Shown: positions 7,197-18,020, counted from the stretch's first letter. The stretch: 64,000 nucleotides of DNA from Mycobacterium saskatchewanense (GCF_010729105.1 NZ_AP022573.1:806001-870000); one strand, 5' to 3'. Notes: generated by a model from the letters alone, not told the origin. Numbers and translations: made by a program.

Positions 7197-9284
7197 ATGA
7201 CGAGCCCGAGAGCAGCAGCGACGCCCGCTACCCCGGGCCCCGATCCCGTCCCTGCCCCGGTCCCCGGCAGCGCCGAGATCAGCCCGCAGCGGCGCAACCT
7301 CATCTTCGTCGCGATCGTGCTGGGCATGCTGCTCGCGGCCCTGGACCAGACGATCGTCGCCACCGCGCTGCCGACCATCGTCGCCGACCTCGGCGACGCC
7401 GGCCACCAGTCGTGGGTGGTCACGAGTTACCTGCTGGCCTCCACGATCGTCACCGCCCTGGTCGGCAAGCTCGGCGACCTGTTCGGCCGCAAGCGGGTGT
7501 TCCAGGCCGCGGTGCTGTTCTTCGTCGTCGGGTCGGTGTTGTGCGGGCTCGCCCAGTCGATGGCGATGCTGGTGGGGTCGCGGGCGCTGCAGGGGATCGG
7601 CGGCGGCGGAATCACCGTGACGGCCAGCGCACTCATCGGCGAGGTGGTGCCGCTGCGGCAGCGCGGCCGCTACCAGGGCATCCTGGGCGCGGTCTTCGGC
7701 GTCACCACCGTCGTCGGCCCGCTGCTCGGCGGGTACTTCACCGACTACCTGACGTGGCGGTGGGCGTTCTGGGTCAACGTGCCGGTGTCGGTGGCCGTCA
7801 TCTTCGTCGCGGCCGCGGCGATTCCGGCGCTCACCGCGTCCACCAAGCCCGCCATCGACTACGCCGGCATCGTCCTCGTCGGCCTCGGAGCGGCCGGCCT
7901 GACGCTCGCCACCAGCTGGGGCGGCACCCTTTACCCGTGGGGCTCGCCCACGATCATCGGGTTGTTCGTGGGGGCGCTGGCGGCGCTCGCCGCGTTCGTG
8001 GCGGTCGAAAGCCGCGCCGCCGCGCCGATCCTGCCGACGCGGTTGTTCCGCAGCCCCGTCTTCACGGTGTGCTGCGTGCTGTCGTTCGTGGTGGGCTTCG
8101 CGATGCTGGGCGCCATGACGTTCCTGCCCACCTATATGCAATATGTGGACGGCGTCTCGGCCACCACCTCGGGCCTGCGCACGCTGCCCATGGTGGTCGG
8201 GATGCTGATCACCTCGACGGGCAGCGGCACCATCGTGGGGCGCACCGGCCGCTACAAGATCTTCCCGGTGGCCGGCACCGCGCTGATGGCGCTCGCGTTC
8301 TTCCTGATGTCCCGGATGGACCCGTCCACGTCGGCGTTGCTGCAGTCGGCCTACCTGATCGTCCTGGGGGCCGGCATCGGGTTGTCCATGCAGGTGCTGG
8401 TCCTCATCGTGCAGAACACCTCCGACTTCGAGGACCTCGGCGTCGCCACCTCGGGCGTGACGTTCTTCCGCACGATCGGCAGTTCGTTCGGCGCCGCCAT
8501 CTTCGGGTCGCTGTTCGTGAACTTTCTCAACAGCAGGATCGGCGCGGCCCTGGCGGTCAGCGGCGCACCGCCGAGCGCGGTGAGTTCCCCCGGGGCCCTG
8601 CACCGCCAGCCCCACAACGTCGCGGCGCCCATCGTGGCGGCCTACAGCCAGTCGCTCACCGAAGTCTTCTTGTGGGCGGCGCCGGTCGCCCTCGTCGGCT
8701 TCGTGCTGGCCCTGTTCCTGCGCGAAATTCCCCTGCGCGAGATCCGCGACAGCGCGGTCGATCTCGGCGACGGGTTCGGCATGCCGACCACCGAGACGCC
8801 CGACCAGATGCTGGAGGGCGCGGTCGAACGGATGCTGCGCGGGGCCCCGGGCATGCGGCTGCGCAGCATCGCGATGCGGCCGGACTGCCGGCTCGACGTC
8901 GCCGGGCTCTGGGGAGTGCTGCGTATCAACCGGTACGCCCAGATGTACGGCGCCGCACGGCTGACCGATATCGCCGATTACCTTCGAATACCGTTCGAGG
9001 TGTTGGAGCCGGTCTTCAACCGCCTGGTCACCGCGGGCTACGCGCAGGGCGACGGGGACCAGATGTGGCTGACACCCGCCGGGCATCAGCAGGTCGACTA
9101 CGTGCACTCGCTTCTGGTGGCCTGGCTGGTCGACAAGCTGACCCGGTCGCCGGGCTTCCAGGGCCGCCCGGACAGCCGCGCGGTCCAGGCTGCGCTCGGC
9201 CGGGTGGCGGGACGCGTTCTGGCGCAACGCGAATGGCACGACGAGCCGCCCACCACCAAGATCCCGGTGGGCGCAGGCCGGTAG
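7197..9284 (+). CDS. MFS drug:H+ antiporter, DHA2 family, with C-terminal helix-turn-helix domain (Rv1877-like)
   Basis: A 695-residue inner-membrane transporter. About 14 hydrophobic helices run from NLIFVAIVLGMLLAALDQTI (motif D1, LDQTIVATALPTI) to LVGFVLALFLREIPLR near residue 525; motif A is GKLGDLFGRKRVF. After the last helix comes a soluble region of about 160 residues. It resembles a MarR-like winged helix (LRIPFEVLEPVFNRLVTAGY, MWLTPAGHQQ), the extension typical of Rv1877 and unlike ordinary 14-TM pumps. Export of toxic compounds is the family role; no substrate can be named. It starts 35 nt after bfrA. Confidence 0.9.
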   Translation: MTSPRAAATPATPGPDPVPAPVPGSAEISPQRRNLIFVAIVLGMLLAALDQTIVATALPTIVADLGDAGHQSWVVTSYLLASTIVTALVGKLGDLFGRKRVFQAAVLFFVVGSVLCGLAQSMAMLVGSRALQGIGGGGITVTASALIGEVVPLRQRGRYQGILGAVFGVTTVVGPLLGGYFTDYLTWRWAFWVNVPVSVAVIFVAAAAIPALTASTKPAIDYAGIVLVGLGAAGLTLATSWGGTLYPWGSPTIIGLFVGALAALAAFVAVESRAAAPILPTRLFRSPVFTVCCVLSFVVGFAMLGAMTFLPTYMQYVDGVSATTSGLRTLPMVVGMLITSTGSGTIVGRTGRYKIFPVAGTALMALAFFLMSRMDPSTSALLQSAYLIVLGAGIGLSMQVLVLIVQNTSDFEDLGVATSGVTFFRTIGSSFGAAIFGSLFVNFLNSRIGAALAVSGAPPSAVSSPGALHRQPHNVAAPIVAAYSQSLTEVFLWAAPVALVGFVLALFLREIPLREIRDSAVDLGDGFGMPTTETPDQMLEGAVERMLRGAPGMRLRSIAMRPDCRLDVAGLWGVLRINRYAQMYGAARLTDIADYLRIPFEVLEPVFNRLVTAGYAQGDGDQMWLTPAGHQQVDYVHSLLVAWLVDKLTRSPGFQGRPDSRAVQAALGRVAGRVLAQREWHDEPPTTKIPVGAGR

Positions 9285-9326
9285 CGCGGTCTCCGCAAAT
9301 CAGCGGCCCGGGCGTACCATCACGCC

Positions 9327-9821
9327 ATGAGCCGAATCGGAACATTCGCCGACGACGACATCTACAGCTGGGCCACCAAATCGCCCGACCTCGGCGGCGC
9401 GATCGCCAACTTCAGCCAGGCGGTCTACACCAAGAACCGGCTGCCCCTGCGCACCCGCGAAATCGCCCGGGCCGTGATCGCCCACGACAACGAATGCACC
9501 GTGTGCCTGAACACCCGCGACGCCGACGGCCCCGCCGCGGGCGTGGACGAGGATCTTTACGAGCACGCACTGGAGTGGCGCACCTGGCCCGGGTACAGCG
9601 AGCAGGAGCGCCTGGCCGCCGAGTTCGCCCACCGCTTCGGCACCGAACACACCAAGCTGCGCGATGACGAGGACTTCTGGAGCCGGTGCAGCGAACACTT
9701 CTCCGAAGAACTGCTCGCCGACCTCGCGATGTCCTGTGCCCTGTGGGTCGGGATGGGCCGGATGCTGCGGACGCTCGACATCGGCCAGGCCTGCAAGCTG
9801 ACGCTGCCCAGCCGCGCCTAG
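9327..9821 (+). CDS. Carboxymuconolactone decarboxylase/AhpD-like protein
   Basis: A 164-residue AhpD-fold protein. LPLRTREIARAVIAHDNECTVCLNTR carries the CxxC pair of the family, but the AhpD-type His four residues after the second Cys is replaced, so peroxidase activity is uncertain. Its nearest kin are the carboxymuconolactone decarboxylase-like proteins common in mycobacteria. It follows the Rv1877-like pump by 42 nt on the same strand. The role is unknown; a thiol-redox function is the best inference. Confidence 0.8.
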   Translation: MSRIGTFADDDIYSWATKSPDLGGAIANFSQAVYTKNRLPLRTREIARAVIAHDNECTVCLNTRDADGPAAGVDEDLYEHALEWRTWPGYSEQERLAAEFAHRFGTEHTKLRDDEDFWSRCSEHFSEELLADLAMSCALWVGMGRMLRTLDIGQACKLTLPSRA

Positions 9822-9930
9822 CTGCCGCCAGCGCGCCCCGCGATACCTCGATTGCCGCGAGCGATACACCGAAAAACGGTGCAGCCGTTGATGTTTCGCG
9901 GTCAGATGGGAGGACATGTGAGAGGATCTC

Positions 9931-10812
9931 ATGAAGATTCGCTTCGGCGTCGGGCTCGGCGCTAACACTGCTCCCAACGAGCTCGCCGGCATTGTCGACC
10001 ATCTGGAGAGCAGCGGAGTGGACTCGCTGTGGTTCTCCGAGTTGGTCTACTCCCCGGCCGTGGATCCGGTGGTGGGCATGGCCTACACGCTGGCCCGGAC
10101 CACCCGGCTGAAGGCGGGCACCTCGGTCGCCATCCTCCCGGGGCGCCACCCGGTGCTGGTCGCCAAGCAGCTGGCGTCGCTGGCGGCCGTCGCGCCCAGG
10201 CGCGTGCTCCCCGTGTTCGGCCTGCACTCGGCGATACCGGCCGAGCGGGAGGTGTTCGTGGTTCCTGAGGGTGAACGCGCGGCCGTGTTCGACGAGTCGC
10301 TGCGGGTGCTGCGCGCGGCGCTGACCGACGCGCCGGCATCGTATGCCGGGCGCTATTTCACCGTGACCGGAGCCGCGGTCGCCCCGCGGCCGGACCCGCC
10401 GCTGGACATCTGGCTGGGCGGCTCCGCACCCGCGGCGTTTCGGCGCATCGGCGCGCTCGCCGACGGCTGGCTGGGCAGCTTCCTCACCCCGGCCGAGGCC
10501 AGGGCGGGGCGCGAGGCGATCGAACGGGCCGCCACCGACGCCGGCCGGCGGATCGAGCCGGACCACTTCGGTATCTCGCTCGCCGTCGCCGACGGCGAGC
10601 TGTCCCCGGAATTGGTCGCGGTGGCCCGGCGGCGCCGTCCGGACGTCGATCCGGGCGAGCTGGTGGCCCCCGACTGGGATCGGCTGCACCGGCAGCTCGA
10701 CGCCTACATCGACGCGGGACTGACGAAATTCGTCATCCGGCCGGCGGGGAGCACGCCCGTGGGCGACTTCATCGAAAGGTTCGCCACCGAATTGATCGGC
10801 CGCCAGAACTGA
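9931..10812 (+). CDS. F420-dependent LLM-class oxidoreductase
   Basis: A 293-residue luciferase-like (TIM-barrel) oxidoreductase. The N-terminal FGVGLGANTAPNELAGIVDHL, the TTRLKAGTSVAILPGRHPVLVAKQLASL block and LDIWLGGSAPAAFRRIGALADGWLG are characteristic of F420-binding LLM enzymes of actinobacteria. The substrate is unknown. The gene precedes glnA3 by 42 nt, so it may be co-expressed with glnA3 and the amidohydrolase, which would make it a candidate partner in the same amine pathway. Confidence 0.85.
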   Translation: MKIRFGVGLGANTAPNELAGIVDHLESSGVDSLWFSELVYSPAVDPVVGMAYTLARTTRLKAGTSVAILPGRHPVLVAKQLASLAAVAPRRVLPVFGLHSAIPAEREVFVVPEGERAAVFDESLRVLRAALTDAPASYAGRYFTVTGAAVAPRPDPPLDIWLGGSAPAAFRRIGALADGWLGSFLTPAEARAGREAIERAATDAGRRIEPDHFGISLAVADGELSPELVAVARRRRPDVDPGELVAPDWDRLHRQLDAYIDAGLTKFVIRPAGSTPVGDFIERFATELIGRQN

Positions 10813-10854
10813 TCCGGCGCCAGGCTGCACAATGACTGCCATGACAGGACTGGC

Positions 10855-12219
10855 GTGACGACCACACCGCTGGCCGCCGCGGCGATCGCCCAGCTGGAGG
10901 CCGAGGGCGTCGACACGGTCATCGGCACCGTCGTCAACCCCGCCGGGCTCACCCTGGCCAAGACGGTGCCGATCCGGCGGACCAACGCGTTCGCGGACCC
11001 CGGCCTCGGCGCCAGCCCCTCGTGGCACGCCTTCGCCATCGACCAGAGCGGCATCGCCTTCACCGACACCGTCGGGGTGATCGGCGACCAGCGCCTGCGG
11101 CTCGACCTGTCCGCGCTGCGCATCGTCGGCGACGGGCTGGCCTGGGCGCCCGCCGCGTTCTTCGAGCAGGACGGCACCCCCGTCGCGGCGTGCGCGCGCG
11201 GGACCCTGAGCCGCATCCAGGACGCGCTCCTGGAAGCCGGCATCGAGGCGGCCATCGGCCACGAGATCGAGTTCCTCCTGGTGGCTCCCGACGGCGCCCG
11301 CCTGCCATCGACCCTGTGGGCGCAGTACGGCCTCGCCGGGGTGCTCGAACGCGAGGAGTTCGTCCGCGACGTCACCCGGTCGGCGACGACGGCCGGCATC
11401 TCGATCGAGCAGTTCCACCCCGAGTACGGCGCCAACCAGTTCGAGATCTCCCTGGCGCCGCAACCCCCGCAGGCCGCCGCCGACCAGCTGGTGCTGATGC
11501 GGCTCATCATCGGCCGGGTCGCCCGCCGCCACGGGCTGCGCATCAGCCTTTCCCCGACGCCCTTCGCCGGCAGCGTGGGATCGGGGGCCCACCAACACTT
11601 TTCGCTCACACGGGTCGAAGGAGAGCCGGGGGGTCCGCTGTTCACCGACGGCACCGCCGCCGACGGCATGAGCCCTGCGGGAGAGAGCGCGGTGGCGGGT
11701 GTCCTTCGCGGCCTGCCGCAGGCCCAGGCCGTCCTGTGCGGGTCGGTCGTGTCCGGTCTGCGGATGCGGCCGGGCAACTGGTCCGGGGCCTACGCCTGCT
11801 GGGGCACCGAAAACCGCGAGGCGGCCGTGCGGTTCATCAGGGGCGGGCCCGCCAACCCGCGCGGCGGCAACGTCGAGGTCAAGGTCGTCGATCCATCGGC
11901 CAACCCGTACCTGGCGACCGCGGCGATCCTCGGGCTCGCGCTCGACGGGATCACGCGCCGGGCGACGTTGCCGCCGGAAACCACCGTCGATCCGGCACTG
12001 CTGTCCGACGCCGAGCGGGATCGCGCCGGCATCACGCTGCTCCCGGCGGCGCAGGCCGACGCCATCGCGGCGCTCGACGGCTCGGAGCTGCTGCGCGGCA
12101 TCCTGGGCGACCCCGCGGTCGACATGGTGGTCGCGGTTCGGCGCCTGGAACAGGAGCGCTACGGCGACCTCGACCCGGAGCCGCTGGCGGACAAGTTCCG
12201 GATGGCCTGGAGCGTGTGA
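10855..12219 (+). CDS. glnA3: Glutamine synthetase-like protein GlnA3
   Basis: A 454-residue type I glutamine synthetase fold. The N-terminal beta-grasp region is followed by the catalytic domain with GHEIEFLLVAPDG (metal-binding glutamate), GSVGSGAHQHFSL and GNVEVKVVDPSANPYL (glutamate-binding flap region). In actinobacteria GlnA3-type enzymes are gamma-glutamylpolyamine or gamma-glutamylamide synthetases rather than the housekeeping GS, and the adenylylation site of GlnA1 is not evident here. The GTG at 10855 is used; nearby ATGs are out of frame. The amidohydrolase starts 6 nt downstream, forming a two-gene unit like the fused FluG proteins of fungi and plants. Confidence 0.92.
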   Translation: MTTTPLAAAAIAQLEAEGVDTVIGTVVNPAGLTLAKTVPIRRTNAFADPGLGASPSWHAFAIDQSGIAFTDTVGVIGDQRLRLDLSALRIVGDGLAWAPAAFFEQDGTPVAACARGTLSRIQDALLEAGIEAAIGHEIEFLLVAPDGARLPSTLWAQYGLAGVLEREEFVRDVTRSATTAGISIEQFHPEYGANQFEISLAPQPPQAAADQLVLMRLIIGRVARRHGLRISLSPTPFAGSVGSGAHQHFSLTRVEGEPGGPLFTDGTAADGMSPAGESAVAGVLRGLPQAQAVLCGSVVSGLRMRPGNWSGAYACWGTENREAAVRFIRGGPANPRGGNVEVKVVDPSANPYLATAAILGLALDGITRRATLPPETTVDPALLSDAERDRAGITLLPAAQADAIAALDGSELLRGILGDPAVDMVVAVRRLEQERYGDLDPEPLADKFRMAWSV

Positions 12220-12225
12220 GCGCCC

Positions 12226-13320
12226 GTGACCGACCTGGCGCGGCACGTCGACGGCGTGGCCCTGATCGACCAGCACGTCCACGGGTGCTGGGTGGAAGCG
12301 GGGGATCGGCGGCGGTTCGAGAACGCGCTGAACGAGGCGAACACCGAGCCGCTGACGGGCTCGGGCTTCGACTCCCAGCTCGGGTTCGCCGTCCGCGCCC
12401 ACTGCGGCCCGGTGCTCGGACTGCCGAAACACGTTGATCTCGAAGCGTATTGGGAGCGCCGCAGCCAGTTCGACGAGCGGGAGTTGGCCCGCCTGTTCCT
12501 GCCGGGCGCCGGAGTGAGCGACTGGCTGGTGGACACCGGCACCCCCGGCGTGGCCGACGTGGCCGACGTGGCGGCGCTGTCGGGCGGCCGCGCGCACGAG
12601 ATCGTGCGTCTGGAACAGGTGGCCGAAGAGGCCGCGCGGGCACCGGGCGACTACGCGGCGGCGTTCGGGGAGATCCTGCACCGGCGCGCTGCCTCCGCGG
12701 CAGGCACCAAGTCGATCCTGGCCTACCGGGGCGGGTTCGAGGGTGACCTGAGCGAGCCGTCGCCACGGGAGGTCGCCGAGGCCGCCCGCCGGTGGCGCGA
12801 CTGCGGCGGTGTCCGCCTCGAGGATCGGGTGTTGCTGCGCTTCGGCCTGCACCAGGCGCTGGGGCTGGGCAAGCCCCTGCAGTTCCACGTCGGGTTCGGC
12901 GACCGGGACTGCGACCTGCTGAAGGCGAATCCGTTGTTGCTGCTCGACTTCGTGCGCCAGTCCGCCGGCACGCCGATCGTGCTGCTGCACTGCTATCCCT
13001 ACGAGCGGGAGGCCGGTTACCTGGCGCAGGCGTTCAACAACGTCTACGTCGACGGCGGGTTGAGCGTGAACCATCTCGGGGCGCGCGCGCCCGCCTTCCT
13101 CGCCCGTCTGCTGGAGATGGCGCCCTTCGGCAAGGTCCTGTACTCGTCGGACGGCTTCGGCCCGGCCGAGTTACACTTCCTGGGAGCGGCGCTGTGGCGC
13201 AAGGGGATTCGCCACGCCGTCGGCGAATTCGTCGCCAGCGGGGACTGGAGCGAGGGCGACGCCATGCGGGTCGTCGACCTGATCGCCCGCGGCAACGCGG
13301 CGCGCCTCTACCAGGTTTGA
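12226..13320 (+). CDS. Amidohydrolase 2 family protein (Rv1879-like)
   Basis: A 364-residue metal-dependent hydrolase of the TIM-barrel amidohydrolase_2 type. The metal motif is LIDQHVHGCW (HxH) near residue 15, with further candidate ligands in LQFHVGFGDRDCD, VLLHCYPYERE and the C-terminal YSSDGFGPAE. The start is GTG 12226, 6 nt after glnA3, so the genes are coupled. The pairing mirrors FluG/nodulin-type fusions of an amidohydrolase and a GS-like domain, suggesting hydrolysis of a gamma-glutamyl or related amide that GlnA3 makes, or the reverse. That role is inference. Confidence 0.88.
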   Translation: MTDLARHVDGVALIDQHVHGCWVEAGDRRRFENALNEANTEPLTGSGFDSQLGFAVRAHCGPVLGLPKHVDLEAYWERRSQFDERELARLFLPGAGVSDWLVDTGTPGVADVADVAALSGGRAHEIVRLEQVAEEAARAPGDYAAAFGEILHRRAASAAGTKSILAYRGGFEGDLSEPSPREVAEAARRWRDCGGVRLEDRVLLRFGLHQALGLGKPLQFHVGFGDRDCDLLKANPLLLLDFVRQSAGTPIVLLHCYPYEREAGYLAQAFNNVYVDGGLSVNHLGARAPAFLARLLEMAPFGKVLYSSDGFGPAELHFLGAALWRKGIRHAVGEFVASGDWSEGDAMRVVDLIARGNAARLYQV

Positions 13321-13351
13321 CGTGCGTCGACGCGGGGGTATACCCGCGGCT

Positions 13352-14194
13352 ATGGCGACCATGGCGGACGTCCTGGACTGGGCTCGCAAGCAGGTCGTGT
13401 CGCGGGTCCCGAAAGCCGATCTCGATCAGCGCGACCCCGATTACATCCGCGACCAGCTGCCCGGAACGTGGCTGTTGGCGTCGTTCTACTTCCGCGCCGA
13501 CGTGCGGCACCTGGACCGGATTCCCGCCGAGGGGCCGGTCTTGCTGGTCGGCAATCACAGCGGCGGCAACGTCCCGCCCGACACGTTCGTCTTCACGCTG
13601 GCGTTCTGTTCGTACTTCGGCGTCGAGCGGCCGTTCTATCAGCTGGCCCACAACCTCGTCGTCTCGGCACCGCCGCTGGGCTGGCTGCGCAAGTTCGGCA
13701 CCGTCGCCGCCAACCCCGAGAACGCCCGGCTGGCCCTGGACTCCGGGGCGGCGCTGCTGGTCTACCCCGGCGGGGACTACGAGGTCTTCCGGCCGTCCTG
13801 GGAACGCCACAAGGTCGACTTCGGCGGTCGCATGGGCTACGTGCGGCTGGCCCGCGAGGCGGGCGTGCCGATCGTTCCCGTCGCCAGCGTCGGCGGGCAG
13901 GAGAGCGCGCTGTTCCTCAACCGCGGGCAATGGCTGGCCAAGCTGTTGATGGCCGACAAACTGTTGCGGCTCAAGAGCATTCCGATCTCACTGGCGCTGC
14001 CGTGGGGCTTGAACATCAGCGACCTGGCGGGCCACATCCCGCTGCCGACCAAGATCGTCATCGAGGTCCAGGAGCCGATCGAGGTCGGTGGCTCGGAGTT
14101 GGAGGATCAGGCGGTGCACGACAAGGTGATGGCCAGCCTCCAGGGCGGCGTCGACCGCCTGGCCGCCGAACGCCGATTCCCGGTGATCGGCTGA
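13352..14194 (+). CDS. Lysophospholipid acyltransferase (PlsC-like) family protein
   Basis: A 280-residue membrane-associated acyltransferase. The catalytic HX4D-like block is degenerate: LLVGNHSGGNVPPDTFVF contains NHSGGN, with the Asp five residues past the usual spot. The second motif is VYPGGDYEVFRPSWERHKV, followed by EAGVPIVPVASVGGQES. This diacylglycerol-acyltransferase-like variant occurs in mycobacteria next to SRPBCC genes. ATG 13352 is chosen; ATG 13361 is also possible. The stop overlaps the next start by one base (TGATG), so the two are translationally coupled. Transfer of an acyl chain to a lipid acceptor is probable, substrate unknown. Confidence 0.8.
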   Translation: MATMADVLDWARKQVVSRVPKADLDQRDPDYIRDQLPGTWLLASFYFRADVRHLDRIPAEGPVLLVGNHSGGNVPPDTFVFTLAFCSYFGVERPFYQLAHNLVVSAPPLGWLRKFGTVAANPENARLALDSGAALLVYPGGDYEVFRPSWERHKVDFGGRMGYVRLAREAGVPIVPVASVGGQESALFLNRGQWLAKLLMADKLLRLKSIPISLALPWGLNISDLAGHIPLPTKIVIEVQEPIEVGGSELEDQAVHDKVMASLQGGVDRLAAERRFPVIG

Positions 14195-14628
14195 TGCGCG
14201 TCGAACGCCGGTGCGTCATCGACGCCGACCGCGACACCGTGTGGAAGATCGTCGGCGAGCCGGATTGCTACCCGTCCTTCATGTCGAACCTTGAACGCTG
14301 GGAGCCGTCCGGCGACAAGCGCGCCGGCGTCGGGGCGCGCTACACCGTGCACTGGAAGATCGGTTCGGTGCCGGTGGGCGGCCTGATCGAGGTGGTCGAG
14401 TACGACGACAGGCGCGATGTCGCCTTCGTGGGCATCACCGGCATCACGGTGCGCGGCCGGATCCGGCTGCGGGACTGCGGCGAGGGACGAACGAAGGTGG
14501 TGTTCCGGCTTTCGTATCAGGCGCCGGGAGGGCTGATCGCCTATATCGCCGACCGCATCGCCGTGCGCCAGGTGGGACGCAACCTGTCCGCGACGCTCAA
14601 GCGGCTCAAGGAGTTTGCGGAGTCGTGA
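14194..14628 (+). CDS. SRPBCC (polyketide cyclase/START-like) family protein
   Basis: A 144-residue helix-grip protein starting MRVERRCVIDADRDTVWKIV, with the usual pattern of a first strand, a WxIV helix and a final amphipathic helix (VGRNLSATLKRLKEFAES). Such proteins bind hydrophobic ligands; no catalytic residues are evident. The one-base overlap with the upstream acyltransferase suggests the two work on the same lipid. Confidence 0.82.
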   Translation: MRVERRCVIDADRDTVWKIVGEPDCYPSFMSNLERWEPSGDKRAGVGARYTVHWKIGSVPVGGLIEVVEYDDRRDVAFVGITGITVRGRIRLRDCGEGRTKVVFRLSYQAPGGLIAYIADRIAVRQVGRNLSATLKRLKEFAES

Positions 14629-14656
14629 CGGCGTCCCGGGATCGCGCCCACAACCG

Positions 14657-14721
14657 GCGGTGGACTGAACACCGGCAACCTGATCTCGGGCTTCTTCGGC
14701 CTGAGCAACCTGTTCAAGTAG
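14657..14721 (+). pseudogene. Possible C-terminal remnant of a PPE/MPTR-type gene
   Basis: An open frame without a start codon reads a Gly/Asn-rich tail ending GLNTGNLISGFFGLSNLFK and then TAG. Such GxxNxG phasing is typical of the ends of MPTR-class PPE proteins. It lies in the short spacer between two converging genes and has an in-frame stop just upstream, so it cannot be a gene on its own. It could also be chance. Confidence 0.35.
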
Positions 14722-14725
14722 CCGG

Positions 14726-15184
14726 TCAGACCAGCCCGGTCGCGTCGAACACCCAGCTGGTGTCGGCGTTCGCGAGGTTCTCGAAGTGGTTCGGGGGAGC
14801 GAACGCCACCAGGCTATTGAAGTCCCAATAGTCTTTCCAGACCGTCACTTTCCCGTCGACGACCTTGTGCACGGTGACGAACCTCAGCACGCCGCGCTCG
14901 CCGGTGGCGAAGGTCCAGGTCTCCGAGTGCTCGTAGATGGCGTCGGGTCCGTTGGACACCAGCAGACCGTCGTGGTTTTCGTAACCGGCCAGCGGCTCGA
15001 GCCCCATCTTGAGCCGCTTCACGATGTTCTCGGGACCGTGCGCCGACAGCGCGGGGACCGGCATGTCCGCGTAGAGGCAGTCGTCGGAGAGAAATGTCTT
15101 GACGGCCGGCCAGTCCCGGCGGGAAAGCGCCCGCCACAGCCCGAGCACCACGTCGTCGACGGCGATCGTAGAGGCCCCTGTCAT
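14726..15184 (-). CDS. SnoaL-like / limonene-1,2-epoxide hydrolase family protein
   Basis: A 152-residue cystatin-like (NTF2) fold protein beginning MTGASTIAVDDVVLGLWRALSRRDW. The helix and strand order, the GPENIVKRLKMGLEPLAGYE block and the C-terminal VHKVVDGKVTVWKDYWDFNSL resemble limonene-1,2-epoxide hydrolases such as EphG. The catalytic Asp-Arg-Asp triad appears altered: DYWD keeps an Asp but the usual Arg position reads Lys, so hydrolase activity is not certain. The start at 15184 is internal to a longer frame; upstream residues look non-coding. Confidence 0.75.
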   Translation of the reverse strand: MTGASTIAVDDVVLGLWRALSRRDWPAVKTFLSDDCLYADMPVPALSAHGPENIVKRLKMGLEPLAGYENHDGLLVSNGPDAIYEHSETWTFATGERGVLRFVTVHKVVDGKVTVWKDYWDFNSLVAFAPPNHFENLANADTSWVFDATGLV

Positions 15185-15216
15185 AGCGGCAAATAAACTC
15201 GGTGACCGAACAGGTG

Positions 15217-15777
15217 TCAACCACTCCCCGGTTGCCGCGGGTGCCAGTCGCGTCGGCGTGACAGCGTCAGCCACGTCCGGCGCGGTTTGGCCGCCCGAAC
15301 CTCGCGGATCTGCGGGTAGCGCGCCTGCACGGCGCGGGCCACCAGATCGCTCATGGTCCGCTCGCCCGCCGAACATCCGTGGCACGCCCCGGCCAGCGTC
15401 ACCGTGAGCACCCCGTCGTGCACCGAGTGCACGGCGACGGCGCCACCGTGTGAGTCCGCGACGGGCGCGACGTCGCGCCGCAGGATTTCCTCGATCCGCA
15501 GCCGCAGCTCGTCATCCCCGAGGTCGGCGGAGTCGTCGAGGGACGACAACGCGTCGAACAGCGCCGACCGTACCCGCGGACCGTCGACGGCCCAGGACCT
15601 GTCGTCGGCCAACCAGGTTCGCGCTTCGCCGGGTCCGATCCGGATGCGTTCCAGCACGCCCTCGTCGATCAAGGCGGTCAGCTGCGGGGGTCGGTCGGGC
15701 AGCTGGCGCGCACCGGTTGCCCACCGCAACTCGCGGGGGTCGCCGGTGCTCTCGGGGTGCAGGGGCGGGATCGACAT
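15217..15777 (-). CDS. NifU-domain protein of the feo operon
   Basis: A 186-residue protein whose C-terminal half is a NifU-like [Fe-S] scaffold domain: LRLRIEEILRRDVAPVADSHGGAVAVHSVHDG, then the CxxC motif GACHGCSAGERTMSDLVARAVQARYP. The N-terminal 95 residues are unique to this actinobacterial type. It starts 2 nt after the feoB stop, so it is the third gene of feoA-feoB. A role in handling imported ferrous iron, for example cluster assembly or a FeoC-like accessory role, is likely but inferred. Confidence 0.85.
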   Translation of the reverse strand: MSIPPLHPESTGDPRELRWATGARQLPDRPPQLTALIDEGVLERIRIGPGEARTWLADDRSWAVDGPRVRSALFDALSSLDDSADLGDDELRLRIEEILRRDVAPVADSHGGAVAVHSVHDGVLTVTLAGACHGCSAGERTMSDLVARAVQARYPQIREVRAAKPRRTWLTLSRRRDWHPRQPGSG

Positions 15778-15779
15778 GG

Positions 15780-17713
<1,934 letters not shown>

Positions 17714-17717
<4 letters not shown>

Positions 17718-17986
17718 GAATCTTCGGCTATCTGGATGTACGCGGCTTCGTGGCGGCGCAGGCAGGTGTCGTATCCGAGCAGCCGGTACACGGAAGGGTC
17801 GCCCAGCGGGGCGGTGCGAACCTTGGCGACCCGGCAACCGGTCCGAAACCCAAGGTGGCGCAACCGCATCAGCACGTCCGCGGGCGCAGCGGAATCCAAC
17901 GCGACGATTTCGCCCGGGGCCCCCTCGGGCAGGTCGGCGAGCGTGCGCGGGCGCCTGACGACCTGCTTATCGCCTGACCGTGCCAC
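17714..17986 (-). CDS. feoA: Ferrous iron transport protein FeoA
   Basis: A 90-residue SH3-like FeoA-domain protein with TLADLPEGAPGEIVALD, VLMRLRHLGFRTGCRVAKV and PSVYRLLGYDTCLRRHEAAYI. FeoA is a small cytosolic partner of FeoB. Its GTG start at 17986 follows a purine-rich GAAGGGTGGG stretch. The overlap with feoB indicates translational coupling, and an IdeR-like box 16 bp upstream of the start suggests repression when iron is replete. Confidence 0.92.
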
Positions 17987-18001
17987 CTGCCCACCCTTCT
18001 G

Positions 18002-18020
18002 TTTGGTTAGGCAAAGCTTA
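18002..18020. promoter_or_regulatory. IdeR/iron box upstream of feoA
   Basis: TTTGGTTAGGCAAAGCTTA matches the IdeR consensus TTAGGTTAGGCTAACCTAA at 15 of 19 positions, keeping the central GGTTAGGC. It lies 15 bp upstream of the feoA start, a repressing position. Iron-dependent repression of feoAB-NifU is the inference. Confidence 0.75.

Noticed and set aside
9412..13074. A very long open frame (over 1200 codons) on the minus strand
   Set aside because: It is antisense to several well-supported genes (CMD-like, LLM, glnA3, amidohydrolase), has mixed low-complexity Arg/Gly content and no domain. High GC produces such frames.
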